In this document: piece after piece, positions 11,606 through 23,640 of the stretch | How the letters are laid out: every line of letters starts with the position of its first letter | Position numbering within the stretch: the stretch's first letter is position 1 | NCBI GenBank assembly: GCA_933228895.1 | Contig: OW121854.1 | Span: 58,446,609 to 58,510,608, forward strand | Direction: 5' to 3' | Length of the DNA stretch: 64,000 bases | From: Platycnemis pennipes | Taxonomy: Eukaryota > Arthropoda > Insecta > Odonata > Platycnemididae | Position numbers and translations under genes: made by a program | The notes under the pieces: model-generated | Told to the model about the DNA's origin: nothing | The model's input: only the letters and a program-made list of their open reading frames with translations | Databases searched by the model: none

Positions 11606-12105
11606 AGCCTACTCTAAATGAAAGGCGCCAATGCATTTAACTTAACGCATAATTTAACAATGCATGTAATTTAATGCTTAATGATTTGATATCCGAAAAA
11701 CTTGTCTTTTAGGATCATCCGCATATATACTATTTCAGACCGAGATTTCATTGGAAAACCAATGCTACAGTCCAAATTCAAAATGTTCCACTCTAGCCAT
11801 CATTTCCTTCCAATATCTACCCACTACTATTTTGGACGAACATTACTGACTACGTTTTTTGTAAGCGATGGTGGCTCTGACCAACAGAAGAGAAATGATG
11901 ACAGATACATTAAATTAATTCGGTTAATAAAAGTACTGAAGGGGAAGATGTGGAGCGAAGGGTATGCTTCCGAAACTGGCAATTTAGGAAGATATATTTC
12001 ATAGTAATTATAATGAAAAACCTTTCGATGGTAAATTGGAGAATAGAAAAAATACTGCAGACGTAAAAGGAGAGCAAGAGACGAAGTACCAGAAGTACCT
12101 ATTGC
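11606..12105. other. no recognisable gene or element
   Basis: AT-rich. Two overlapping frames of about 95-100 codons on opposite strands (11702 + and 11827 -) have no recognisable features. Confidence 0.45.
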
Positions 12106-12190
12106 GAAGTACATCTACATAATACCCTGCCATCCATCGCAAAGGTTTGTGGGAGGTGTTGAATGCACCAGTAATGCACTATCAATTAAA
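12106..12190 (-). mobile_element. LINE-B terminal fragment
   Basis: Contains the terminal block tctacataataccctgcca followed by a gtttgtgggaggtg variant. It is the reverse complement of the LINE-B 3' end. Confidence 0.65.
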
Positions 12191-14369
12191 ATAATACGTT
12201 TATACTTGCTACCATCTAAAAATACTACTCCGGGAATACACTACTTACATACAACTGAGAGGCATAACGCTGCCACCGCGAGGAAAATAGCGGACATGCA
12301 GTTAAGAGACACCTCAAATGCTTGCAATAAATGATGACACTAAATCATCAGTCCATACAAAGCAATGTAATTATAAATTAATAAACCATTTCTACAAATA
12401 AATGAAATCATTAGCCTATATTTCCTAGAGCATGCAACCTACCCTTCCTGGAGCACATACGGATAATTTTTACCCATTTAATTTTTTCCCGCGGCAACTC
12501 GGCGTAGAAGTAATCCCGTAACCTTTCAGTTAATCTAAGACAGATTTTATTTTCACGAAAAGTAAGGATGATCACATTGTTTTCTATAAACCTGCATTAT
12601 GCGGAACACATTCATAGCAAAATAGAACCACAACCTCCCCCTGGGTGACTCTTTGTTTGCAGACGAGGCCTGACCATTACATTATGACGAAAGAAATATT
12701 TATTACCCTATGGGAAGAACCCAACACGAGAGCATACGAGTGTTTCCGCCGAGTAGTCGAGTAATATTTGATAGAAATCAACGCTGGTGAAAACTCATCT
12801 CCTCCCTGTTCAGCCAGGCACGAAAGGAAGAAAGAAAACCCGCTAGCGATCCGCAGCGCCGTGAGCGAGGTTCCCCATTCGTTTTATTATCAAGAAAAGC
12901 CCGAAGGTCCTTGTAAAAGCACTGATTGGCATCCAACCTCTTGCGGCCGACTCCGAACATTCAGAGGATGAGGAGGAAGAGGTTGCAAACGGCTAGCGGA
13001 GAAGAAATAGAGTCCGAAAGACGTCTCCGATTGAGCGTTGTTAAAATTAGCATATTTATTGCCGAGAAAGAAATGCTCCCACGTTTCCCCATAAAATGAT
13101 ACTGTCACGGCTCGCTCCGCTCTCCCGAAGGGCATAAACTGAGATCATACTTACGCTATTAAAGTTGGCTGGCAAACATTTATTTTCACATTTAAGTATG
13201 CATTCTGATCAAACTTGTCGTCAATTGGCGGGTAATTCTACTCACCACGATGTGATGCAAATCAAAATGAATATCTTGAAGTTGGTTTCCACGGCACTAA
13301 AATCGAGATGGGTTGTATTGCATTTGATATCTTTTATCAGCGCGAACTGATATTTTTAACAAGCGGACGTAGGTACCTACCCATTCCTTGGAATTATATA
13401 TACATAGACGATATGAGCAACAGGTATGGGAGAAATATGTCGACAATACCATTTCACATCCTCGCCACCTCGATATAATTTTCTTTCAAAGTAGCAATCG
13501 GAAATAAAATATCGATCGATATTCATATTTGCAGCTCATCGTCCCAATTATATCATGTGCCCGAAAAGATCAATGCTTTAACCCGGTATCGCACACGAAT
13601 CGCAAATTGCATCGATGTATGTACTATGGTAATATAGTTACAGCTCCAACTGACGAACATGACTTTCACAGTTCACAGAATCAAAATTTTCTCTGAGATG
13701 AGGTGGAGGAATCTTTTAAAAGAGACATACTACGATAAACCTTCTTCGGTGCAGTGTTGATTCTTCACAGAACGTGATATAACGTTAAACTACAATGCGT
13801 AAGACCACTCTGCAGTCGACGAAAGTATATTTAACCGCGAGTGAGTCACTTGCAGTCGTAAGTGAAAGTGGGTGTTAGTGACTTGAACGGGAAAAGATTC
13901 ACATTTCCCTGTTCAAGAGTCACTTTAAAGGATTGACGGAAGTGTTATTAAACATCAGGACCTATATTTGAACCGTAACCTTTCGTCATCTAGAGATTGA
14001 TAGTTACATTCTTTGTGGATAAGTTGTACTCTATGGTAGTAAAGCCATTGGGGAGAATGACTATTTAATTCATTCCTACGTGACACCACAAGTGGCCAAC
14101 TGCTCTCGTATCATTGATCGCATGAGGCGATTTAAATCTAAAACGGTCAGCTTGGTCGCGGATGGCTCCCATAGCATGTAATTTCCTGCTTCGGAGAGCT
14201 TTTTTGTCGTCCCATCTGCGGCAGAACGATTACAAGTCTTCCCGTTCGCTGATCGAGGTACCGCCGAACTACTTATGAAAGCGTTGCCTGGCTACAGGTG
14301 TAACTTTATCTTGCCATATCACCGCCATATCACGAACATGAAGGGTAGTGGGTGTACCCTTCATGGTAT
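12191..14369. other. no gene seen; short hairpin at 13877-13924
   Basis: An inverted repeat has arms at 13877-13894 and 13904-13924 (ttgaacgggaaa / tttccctgttcaa). A GC-richer piece lies at 12830-13130. I recognise no gene or transposon. Confidence 0.5.
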
Positions 14370-14475
14370 ATATACACGTACAAATTGTGTTTGAAATTTG
14401 TACCTGATGATGACACCCATGTGTCGAAACATGTCGTACCAGGAAAATAAATCTGTGGAAGGAAACAAAGTTAGT
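14370..14475 (+). mobile_element. Penelope-like pseudo-LTR end (tentative)
   Basis: This contains the hammerhead motif (separate entry), then aaaataaatctgtggaa. That 3' tail is shared with copies at 43727-43740 (aataaatctgtagaa) and 47125-47140 (aataaaattttgtggaa). Hammerhead motifs next to such tails are known from Penelope-like retroelements. No reverse transcriptase or GIY-YIG domain is present in the window, so the family assignment is an inference. Confidence 0.5.
14400..14439 (+). ncRNA. hammerhead ribozyme-like motif, type I, intact core
   Basis: In order: stem I strand GTAC (14400-14403), core CTGATGA (14404-14410), one unpaired T, stem II GACAC (14412-14416), loop CCAT, GTGTC (14421-14425), core GAA (14426-14428), stem III palindrome ACATGT (14429-14434), cleavage nucleotide C (14435), stem I strand GTAC (14436-14439). 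All invariant hammerhead core bases are present. Stem III has no loop, so monomer folding is poor and a dimer is implied, as described for Penelope-like elements. Stem I is only 4 bp. Activity is untested. Confidence 0.65.
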
Positions 14476-14479
14476 ATTT

Positions 14480-14674
14480 CATTTACAACATTCTTCCCCT
14501 TATCACATCCTTCAAAACACCCTCAAGAGGAGTACTATACAGAGAAGCTTTCATAATTAATTGACAATGCCGTATTCTTCGGAAAAACTGAAAAAATATA
14601 GAACCTACTATCGACCAAACGTTGTATTTTATTCTGATGAGGTCGTGAGGCTCTAGGTGCAACAAGAGTCATTA
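14480..14674 (-). mobile_element. possible LINE-C scrap
   Basis: ttcttccccttatcacatcc and ttcaaaacaccctc resemble complemented LINE-C coding tail as at 49730-49770. It is short and uncertain. Confidence 0.3.
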
Positions 14675-14965
14675 ATTGGGTTAATGAGGTGGCTAGAGCA
14701 CTAGTTTCCCACCCCTGCGGCCTGTGTTCGGATTCCGGTAGTGTTAAAAGATTTTTCACCGGCATAACTGTACCTCTGGGTGTTTTGTGAGGAGTATTTC
14801 AAGTTTAGTACGCCGTCTGTCGGATGGGACGTTATGCCGTGGACCCCTTGGAGCCGTTCGTTAAGAGCGGGCTAAGTCGAAGCGGGTTTCTGTCGGCTTT
14901 TCCTCCGTTCCCTGATATTTCTGCCTCCACCAAATAAGCCCACTTTCATAAAATGCCTTAGATAT
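14675..14965 (+). mobile_element. SINE-A, nearly full length
   Basis: A tRNA-like head at 14678-14740 (gaggtggctagagcactag and a degenerate B box gtgttcggattccgg) leads into the body. The body includes gtcggatgggacgttatgcc (14819-14838), ccccttgg and gggtttctgtcgg. This is one of the most complete SINE-A copies. Confidence 0.8.
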
Positions 14966-17900
14966 TCGTCGATTCCCGTATGCAACTACTCCTCGACAGA
15001 ATCACTTAACATCTCCCTGAATTTGCATTTGGCACACGATTTCTTTCCGTGCAGAAGTGATTAGCATAGGCGTCCGAAAGAAAAAGTCACTGGCACCACT
15101 GAAGATCGGCAGGTAGCTGGATATGGATAGGAAATACGCGAGCGAAAAATTATTTGAGAGAAACATCAGCTTAACGAAGAGCACCACGATTTTACGTCCA
15201 TCCGAAGGAGTGAATCCTTTCAACTCAACAATGAATTCAGAATAATATCTAAGTAAATAGGCATTTCTTCGAATAACTGTTGGCAACAAACGATTGCCAA
15301 TATCTCTATATTATGAATAAATGATTGCGGTCTCTCTGTTTCCTTTACATTGGCCGCATTTCCAAATCTTCCTTGTGGTCTCATGCCTCACGTTGACCTT
15401 CAATCTTTAAATAGGCTTAATAATTTAGACTCTACTTACGGAAATTAAAGTCCTAACATTAATGACAAATTGATTCAAAATCAGCAAGGCAATCGAAATG
15501 AAACTCGGACTACTAGTTCCATCAACTGTCATTCAATCGGCATATTTCTTGAACGTGCAACAATCGGAAGTGATCGAGATGAAATGCCTAGATAAAGACG
15601 CACCCACGTGACTGATGTCGGATCATTGCGAGAGGACTCAAACGAAGGCGCTGACTTCCTCCAGTAATCCGAGATGCTTTCACCTTTGCCTACGTGATTC
15701 TCGGGAAAGGAAATCTCTCGTGCCGAGCCACGCGAGCGTTCAAGCTTCTCCATGACCATTTAAGACATTCAGACACCGCTGCGGTGCGAATTACAAGCCG
15801 AGCCAAGCACTTAACATAAATGTACCATTTGCATGCTATTAGTGGCAAAATCCAAGAGCGAAGCTCCCCATATGAGATTTCCTTCGAATGCTCACACGTG
15901 CATTTCTATTTTGAATTCCTTCCTCCGAGTTGGTTTTATCATCAAGGCGGCAACTCTTATTTCATTTCATGTCCCAACGAGAACGGTTCCTGTCACTGCT
16001 GATTATCATCGGGAAGGTATTGGTTTGAAATTGTGCAAAAGTGAAAGAAATGTATATGCACCACTCATCTTGCGAATTCATTTCTTTTCTCGGAATTAGA
16101 ATAACTCAGGGTTGAAGACTTTCACGGAAAAAGGCCACTAAGTTAGGCGTGGCCTGTTTGCCCGAGCGTTTTGTGAATTGAACGCCAATTGAAGTGCATA
16201 GTAATACTTGTTACAAGCGTTATGTACAAAAATGATACAGTTTGAATGGTATCCCAATTAAGGTAGAAACATAATCAATTTATTACCGTCCATAGACTCT
16301 CTGAAATTGTTGGCAAGGTAGGATTATTCTCTGGGCAGGATTTAATCAAAGCACTTGATCTTGTTTGGGCAACGATGAAAAAGTAATTCTGTACCTAAAA
16401 AAAATTACGGAATCACATTCGAAACGTTTGCTGCATTGCACTAAAACAAAAATGGATTCATTTAACGCATCTAGTTATCGATGTCAATTTGCTCAAGCAA
16501 GAACTTATCTGGAGTAATCAACGATCATTTAAGATTAATTGTGTATAAAAAAACAATACGTGAATTGCTTATGATGCAAAGAAGACCAGAGCGTGTCGAA
16601 AAAACCTCATAATAACGTACGTAAATTGTAATATGGTTCCTGAAAATGTTCAGTAGACTGGGGATTGAGTTAAGATTTAAGTTGCTCCATAAATCAAAAC
16701 ATCGCTTGTGAGGGTCTGACCCAACAGATATATTTCTTATAACACACCGCATCTACTGTGATAAAATATGTCAGCAGTACGCGAGAATAAATAGAAGCGA
16801 TTTAAAGAAAGATTAACTTTGGGATCGACAAAATCAAGACTTCGCTTTCTCCGCGCAACACAAACACAATACTATTCTCAAAATTAAATGTTTTCTTACT
16901 CAAGCGTCTTTCCTCCGACTCCTTTCTTCCTCTCAACACTTTTTTTCACGGCTGGTTACCCTGATGATCCCTGCCACTCGCCCTGTATCAGCCGCTCGCA
17001 GGGTTAAAATGTAAGCGTGGATGTAAATGGGCCCTTCGTGGAATCCTTCTCGGTTTCTCTCATTTCCGTCGCAAAGCACGAAACCTTTCCCCGAGGGAGG
17101 ATTTGGGAGCGCATACCGTATGCACGGCGGCGGAAGCGCGACCATCCCAGCGATCCACGGAAACCATTCTTCACGCCCGGCTGCCACGCGGAGGAAAACA
17201 AGTTAATAAATAAAATCGCGACGAGCATTCATCTCCCCCAACGCCTCGGAGTCCGTCCATCTCTCTCACGCGCACAGCCACCTCGACGTCGTTAACCGCC
17301 GCGGGGTCGAAACGATTTTTCACAGAGATTTTTATTTCTCCCATTAATTCGCATCCGGGTACGTTTACGGTAACAGAGGTGAGCTTCATCTCGTATGTTC
17401 CAGGGTTGATTATTAAAACTTGAACTGAATTGAGGGGAGACGATCTCTGCGAATTAAAGCTAAAAAAAAGTGCAAGTACATACTATCGTTTAGGACTTGA
17501 TCAAAGTGAAGTCTTCAATTTTAATACGTTTCCCATTACAGAGTGGTTTGCGCGATTAACATGGTTATTCTGGCAATCAGTTCATGCCTGAATGGTCATA
17601 AAAATACATTCACAGTTCACACAACACGCTGGAAACGCAAAAACCGACTTTTCACGCGATTAAAATTATTTCCCTAAACGCACTCCACTCTTTCTCATCA
17701 GGACGATCAAATCTTTTGCTCTCTCCTCCCAAATTCCAAGCCTTCTTTTCCTGTCACCACCTTCTCGCACTATCTCCCCAAATGCTCAACTCTGGTCAAC
17801 GTATTTCTAACTTTGGAAATCGCCTGTTATTCTTTAATACATGAATGAAAAGTCATATTGCTAATTCTTTGTATAGTGCTAATTTTAATTAATATCTTAG

Positions 17901-18464
17901 CCCCAATCCGCCAGTCAAGTAGTGCTTATCCAAGATAACTGCCATTAAAGAGTTTGCTCTTTGATTATTTATTTATGAAAATCTCCTATTATCTATAGTT
18001 GAACATTTACTCAAGAAAGGACGTACTCACTAAGTGATAGATTTCTCCAGGAGATTTAATTTTTTTTAAATTTCAGAAATACGCAAAATTTACGTATTAT
18101 AATTTTTCATGAGAAAGATGCCCTAAAATTAGCCAAATATTTCTAACCTTTCTACCGAAACCTACATTAAAGAGCTTTCAATTACAATCTATTATTATCC
18201 TTGCGTTAGCAATTAGAGGCTGGTATATTTCGGACTTAATTCGGTCGATATTCTAAGAGTACGTTTTTCCGCGCCCGAATTACTGCGTTTCGCATACGCC
18301 TCGCATATCTGCTAAACTCAGAGCTGCACCGAGTTCTCCCACGTTGTCTAATATCTCGATGCTCCTTAAGGGCTCAGCATCCCACACTTACGTACCACCG
18401 TTACAATCACCAAAGTGCGTACTCCCCTGGGGATGATAAATGAAAATCCCCGAAGCACCGTTGT
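14966..18464. other. no recognisable gene or element; GC-rich patch 16970-17310
   Basis: Contains several featureless frames of under 100 codons. The GC-rich, CpG-containing patch at 16970-17310 has overlapping Arg/Pro-rich frames on both strands. Its coding meaning is unsupported. The rest is AT-rich. Confidence 0.45.
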
Positions 18465-18472
18465 GTCGCAGG

Positions 18473-19655
18473 CATAGCTGGGAAAGTTACAAAAAAAATT
18501 AACTGATTAAAGTTAAAGTTAATCTCTGTAAAAAGTAACTAGTTGAAGTTAAAAGTTACCTTTCTGATAAAGTAACTGTTTAAAGTTAAAGTTAAAAAAG
18601 TAACTTTTACGTTTAAAGTTATTTTTTCAGTTACTTTGGAAAATTGGATGCTGTGGTGATGGAGGCCTTGATGGTTTTTTGTTTTGACAAACAAAGCAAA
18701 CACTGAAAACTGTCATTGCGGTTTCTTCTCCTTTTGTTTTAAAATATTCGAAGTGGGGATTTTCGTTTAATTCCATTTAGAGTCCAGAGTGTTGTTGGTC
18801 AGGTTTCCTAGTTTCTGCTGAAAGGATTCGGTGATTTTTCTGAGGTGGAGCTCCAATTCCGGGATTTTTAAGTTGTCGTGAATGTAAGAATATCTGACAG
18901 ACCATGGTGCGCCTCTAATTTTCCGCAAAGATTGTTCTGAGTAGTAGAAAGTTCTTTAAGGTTAGTTCTTGATATCGATCCCCACATTGCGATGTGAAGC
19001 ATCTCTTCACAATTGTAAAATTGCAGGGGAAAGGGTTAGTTAGATAGAGTTGCAGTAGATGCTGGGGGTGTGCCTGTGCACTCCCTTTCGCGATTCACTG
19101 GGGGCTGATGTATTAACGACGCGAAGGCATACGTAAATTGGCGCATTGTGACAGATTCGTTAGTTTGCATGAACCCCTCCTTCTCGTTATCCGTCATAGG
19201 TTTTTTGGCGACAATTCTCTCTCGGATTTAGCTATGTAGTATTGTCGACAAGATGTCACCGAGTAAGGTATACGCTCCAGGACATTGTCTTCATGTGGTT
19301 TCGTATTTTTTTGTCTGAGGGTGCGTTCCTAAACTTTGGCGGTCACTCCCCTAAACCCCGCTTTTGATTGCATGTATCCGTCTCGGCCTATTCATTGCAT
19401 TCTTGCACAACTACCCTTTCATTCTTAGATACCTACCATTTTATTTTTCCATTTGTCTGTTGGGCAAGCTTTGCGCCCAAATTCGAACAGGTCAACATTT
19501 GCCAAAAATTAACAAAAAAAATTAACTGAAGTTATTTTTGTATCAGTTAATATATAATGTTAACGATTAAAAGTTAACTCTTCTAAAAGTAACAATTAAA
19601 TTAAATAGTTAACTACATTTTTAATGATTAATTTTAATCGTTAATCCCAACTATG
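18473..19655. mobile_element. non-autonomous hAT transposon, 1183 bp
   Basis: The left end catagctggga and the right end (reverse complement catagttggga) form terminal inverted repeats with one mismatch. They are flanked by 8-bp direct repeats GTCGCAGG (18465-18472) and GTCGCGGG (19656-19663), 7 of 8 matching, which is the hAT target-duplication length. Both ends carry dense subterminal arrays of GTTAAAG- or AGTTAA-like motifs (18490-18640 and 19500-19640). The interior has no transposase frame, so it would depend on an enzyme supplied from elsewhere. Confidence 0.85.
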
Positions 19656-19663
19656 GTCGCGGG

Positions 19664-20825
19664 CAGTAAGTTTTCGGAACACTGGGGATGAAGAGTGATG
19701 CCCTCGCGAGGGGAGGCGACCTGTTCCTCGGACATTCGGGATCCGTCTTCGGCGACGGCGATCGAATTTCTGGCAGTCTTCGCCACGCTCGTGTATTCTC
19801 AACCCTTATAGAGATCACTGCTGCAATTACAATCAGCTACATTGTCGACTAGATCAGGTATTAAAAGAGTTCTCAATCTCAGCATTTCTTCTCCCAACAT
19901 TCTTTCAAATACAAATGAGTGGTGATCACGACTTCTTCCCTCATATCTGTGTGTTTTTCTTTCATTTCCACGCTTTGTTTCAATAACCGTATTAAATGCT
20001 ACCATTTACCAAGCGCATGATGATGTACCACTTCTGTTGTGATGTAGTTTTAGCTAGAGTCCTTAGTTTTTACCTGGGATCTTGGTATATATGCCTAAAC
20101 ATCGTATTCTTTTCATTATTGATTAGTTCATTATTACGATTTTTGACGTTTTCCTTTGAAGTTGAAAACATCCATGTCTTTTGTTTCGCTGTTTTACTCT
20201 TATTCAAACGATGTTTGGGAGTGATGATGAACTCACGTGAACATGCTGGAGAGGCTGATGAAAGCATAAGCCATTTTTCAGGGTAGGTTTTAGATTCCAT
20301 CCTCTAATTCGAGTTCATCGAGAGTTCTTTTCATCTCCGAATCGCGTCCTTTCAATACATTAGTGTCACCAGACTTTCACGGGGTTGGGTGTGAATCATC
20401 CGTGAGTCCCAAGTCGCTTCCGGCTCGGGGGATAAAAAGTCAGATTGTCGTAATTGATGATCTGACTCAGTAATTGATGATTGTGAACTTTTGAGGTCGA
20501 TTCGGGAGGAAGACAGCTCCGAGGGAGCTCCTAGAATAAATCAGGCTGGTGGGTTTTCTCTCTCTCTGTTCCCCATCTCTAGGAAATGAGTGATGTACGA
20601 GCGGGTCGTGGGCCGAGCATTGGCGACTGCTCCCACTACCGCCCTACAGCGGAAAGTGTCTATTCCAATCGTTTGCGATCTATAGGGTCGATAGCCCACG
20701 TAAGATGTATCGAGTGGGGAGACTTCGGCGTGGAGTCGCTCCGAAAGTCCAAGAAATCCTAGCTCTTCCCTAGAAAAATTTGATGGATAACTGTCGTTGG
20801 TGAATTTACTCGTTGGCGTGAACTA
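19664..20825. other. no recognisable gene; short duplicated motif
   Basis: gtaattgatgat occurs at 20450 and 20470. A pair of overlapping frames near 20000-20300 are low-complexity and unremarkable. Confidence 0.45.
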
Positions 20826-21265
20826 ATGACAGGAGCCTTGGGAAGGAAAGCTAAGAAAATATTAGTGAAAAGTCTGATACGGAGCGCGACACTTTATGGC
20901 GAGGAAACATGAACTTCAAGGAAAGAAGGTGAAAATAGTCTTATTGTTATGAGACGGGGGTATGACAATGAAAATGAGGGGGGTCTGGAGATGATAGAGG
21001 AGGAGAGAAATATGATGGAGGAAATTAGGAGAAGGCAGAAGATGTGGATAAAAATTGCGACGGTGGTTTGAAAGACGTGATTGAGAGAAGGATGTTGTGT
21101 AAGCATGGTTGAGGGAAGAAAATAACTGGTAGATTGGATAGAATAATGGTAGGTAGGAGGCAGAGAGCCTGAAGAGGGACATCGTGCGAAATGTAAGGGG
21201 CATGGGAAGAATTAATTAGCAATTTAGAGCTAACATCACCGGTATAAAACTAAAATAAAAAAATA
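20826..21265 (+). mobile_element. LINE-C C-terminal and 3' fragment
   Basis: The frame from about 20855 reads LVKSLIRSATLYGEET, then a stop, then TSRKE, which matches the YG-E-W motif region after the RT domain. Decayed A/G-rich text follows (EEIRRRQKMWIK, VVKDVIERRMLCKHG). It ends in accggtataaaactaa at about 21240. A nonsense codon replaces the usual Trp, and other breaks are present. Confidence 0.65.
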
Positions 21266-21299
21266 AAAATTTTCTTGGGCAAAGACTGGAGTTGGGCAT

Positions 21300-21361
21300 A
21301 TTAATAATTAGTTTTCTACCAGTGAAGGTAGGTCTAAACCGACCTTTAATTCTTCCCACGA
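21300..21361 (-). mobile_element. LINE-C 3' terminus, inverted next to the previous copy
   Basis: ttagttttctaccagtgaag and ggtctaaaccgacct are the complement of the LINE-C end. The preceding + strand copy ends about 45 bp away, so the two 3' ends face each other. Confidence 0.6.
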
Positions 21362-21560
21362 GGTGCTAACAGACAGGAAGGCACTTGCGATAAGAACCTT
21401 AAGCAAGAATACAAAGAAAATATTAGTAAATAGCTTGATAATGATCGTGGCAGCTTGTGGATCCAAGACCTGGACCCTGAGGTTGTAGAATGAAAAATGA
21501 TTGGCGACTTTTAAATCACTGGTAGTGAAAGTGCAACGGACGGAAAGGGAGACGAGTTTT
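21362..21560 (+). mobile_element. LINE-C internal scrap
   Basis: A plus-strand reading gives LAIRTLSKNTKKILVNSLIM and then SKTWTLR, the same domain as 20855-20930. It is broken. Confidence 0.5.
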
Positions 21561-21654
21561 GAAAGTTATCGAGCCAAAGGAAGTTGTTGGAGGCAACTAT
21601 GAGGAGTTAGAGTAGGCGGATAGAAAAAATAGTTTGTGGGAATAGGATTATGAA

Positions 21655-21740
21655 GAACATCATTGATAGCCATCGGGTTGGTGTTGTGGCTAGGGTGCTG
21701 GTATCTCAATTTGTGAACCGAGGTACGAATCAAGGAAGCA
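21655..21740 (+). mobile_element. SINE-A head fragment
   Basis: ggttggtgttgtggctaggg followed by a degenerate B-box-like gaggtacgaatcaagg matches the tRNA-derived SINE-A head. The body is missing. Confidence 0.45.
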
Positions 21741-21989
21741 GTAGAAAATATGCAATTTAATACTGCATTTACTGCCTTTACTGAGTGGAGCGTTGAGAGC
21801 ACTTTAAATACACTAATTTATCAGTTGTATGGAACTGTGTGCCCAAGGGCACCTTTCGTTTAGACTAGTACAATTTCGTTGCCGCGTGTCATTCGCACCT
21901 TCCGCCATTCCTATTTCTGGGGTTTAACGGTAGAAGTAACAATCTTTATCTTGAATTCACTCCAATAAGGACTACGTCGACTCGGACGA

Positions 21990-22350
21990 TTGCTAAGGGA
22001 CAAGTGAATGGGAAGGATGGAAAAGGAATGCTTCGCATGAAATATGACCCAAGTTTCAACAGATGTGAAAGAAAAGAATCATGTAAAAAAAATTAAGAGG
22101 TGATGGGAGAATCGAGTGAAGAGTTGTGTCAAACCATTGACCGTTGAGTGGATAGGACGAGTAAAAAGGGGTAATAGTGTTTTGAAGGACGTGACAGAGG
22201 AGTGAATATTGGTTGAGCGAGGTAGTGAGGGAAGGAGAATGAGTAGTTTGGATTGAAAAATGTAGGTAGGAAGTATGCGGAGGACAATGTATGAAAAATC
22301 AGGTCGTGGGAAGAAATTTATTCCCATCTTAACTCAACCGTTAGAAAACT
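21990..22350 (+). mobile_element. LINE-C 3' fragment
   Basis: A/G-rich coding tail (gttttgaaggacgtgacaga) and an end in caaccgttagaaaactaata. It is directly followed by an oppositely oriented LINE-A copy. Confidence 0.6.
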
Positions 22351-22394
22351 AATAATAATAATTTGGACATTCTATCAACATCACCAGTCATCAG

Positions 22395-22965
22395 TCCTCA
22401 GATTTATTTGACGCAGCTCTCCACTGAGTTCTTCTATCGGCTAATCTCTTCATATTTACGTATTTCTTCTCTTTCACGTCCTTCATCACTTGTTCCATAT
22501 ATATCTCACTCGAGGCCTTCCTTTGCCATTCTTCCCGTTCACTTGTCCCTCGACGATTGTCTTCATCAGGCCATCGTGTCTTAAGATATGGCCAATTAAG
22601 TTATCCCGTCTCCTTCTTAGAGTTTTCAGTAGGCTTCTCTTTTCTCCCACTCTTCTTAGGACTTCTTCGTTTGTCACTCGGTCGATCCATTTTATCTTCA
22701 TCATTCTTCTGCAGCACCACATTTCGAATGCTTCCACCCTTTTCTTCTCCGCTGCGGTCATCGTCCATGCCTCACTGCCGTAAAGAAACATGCTCCAGAT
22801 GTACGTCCTGATGAATTGTTTCCTTACTTCTACGCTTGTATTTCCATGGTAGAATGCCCTCTTTGCCTGAGCCATTCTACTGACTATTTCTTTCGTGCTT
22901 CACCCATCGTTGGTTACTCGGCTTCCCAGGTAGCAGAACTCTTTCACCTCTTCCTGTTTTTACTT
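22395..22965 (-). pseudogene. LINE-A polyprotein C-terminus, best copy
   Basis: The minus strand reads FCYLGSRVTNDG, an in-frame TGA at 22902-22900, STKEIVSRMAQAKRAFYHG, YIWSMFLYGSEAWTM, FEMWCCRRMMKIKWIDR, LIGHILRHDGLMKTIVEG and KNGKGRPRVRY. A frameshift near 22498 then moves the reading to MEQVMKDVKEKKYVNMKRLA. This is the conserved region following the RT domain of an endonuclease/RT non-LTR retrotransposon, with a Cys-containing block and a GRPR block. Only two breaks make it the freshest LINE copy here. The 3' end lies near 22370 beside a short ATC-type tail. No function is expected in this truncated state. Confidence 0.9.
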
Positions 22966-22969
22966 CCCT

Positions 22970-23640
22970 AGTTTAACGGACTTAAGTTGATTTTGGGGAA
23001 ATTCTATATGTAATGCAAATATCGATATGTCGAAACGATCCTAATATTTCCCGCGGAGTGGGGAAGACCGACCCGCGCAACCCGCACCCCCATCGCCAGA
23101 GGGTTGGGCAAGGTCTAGGGTGAGGATGGGACGCCGACGTCTCGTAAAGGATTGTGAGAGAGGGGAGGAAATGGGAGATGAGGTCGGGGGAGAACTGGAT
23201 AGGCGGAACGGGACGTGGGAAGGGTGGAGATCCCCCCTCCCCGACGTCAGGTGTTTTACTGGAAAAGGACCCTCGTCCCGTTCCTCGTCGCGTCTTTTTT
23301 GGCGTCCCGCTGCCGCGCCGGGACGGAGATGAGACGAACAAGGGGGAGCGGAAGTCGCTCCCGTCTAAAAAAGCGACGGGGAACTCGGAAGGAGTCTCCT
23401 GGGATAGAGATGCGGTGGTGGGAGAGGAGGGTAGAACACTGAGTTACACGGAGTTCCAACGGAAAGCGGGAGTCGACCGGAGGGAGTGGTGGATGTGGTT
23501 GGGATAATGGTGAGAGGGGGGGAGAAAACTCTTTACCTTCTCCTCTTTCGGAAGGTGTACCCCTGTCATTACTCCGTCGAGGGCGGGAGGACATGGGTGC
23601 AGTGCTGCCAACATTTTTTTTACAAATCTTAGAAAGGAAA
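22970..23640. other. GC-rich, strand-asymmetric (G/A versus C/T) block
   Basis: From 23050 to 23600 the plus strand is rich in gagg and ggga runs. Multiple overlapping frames on both strands (117 codons + at 23154, 112-119 codons -) are explained by composition. No domain or splice-consistent exon is recognised. Confidence 0.4.

Noticed and set aside
17690..17800. LINE-C-like C/T-rich text
   Set aside because: Only composition matches. No specific block of the family could be aligned by eye.
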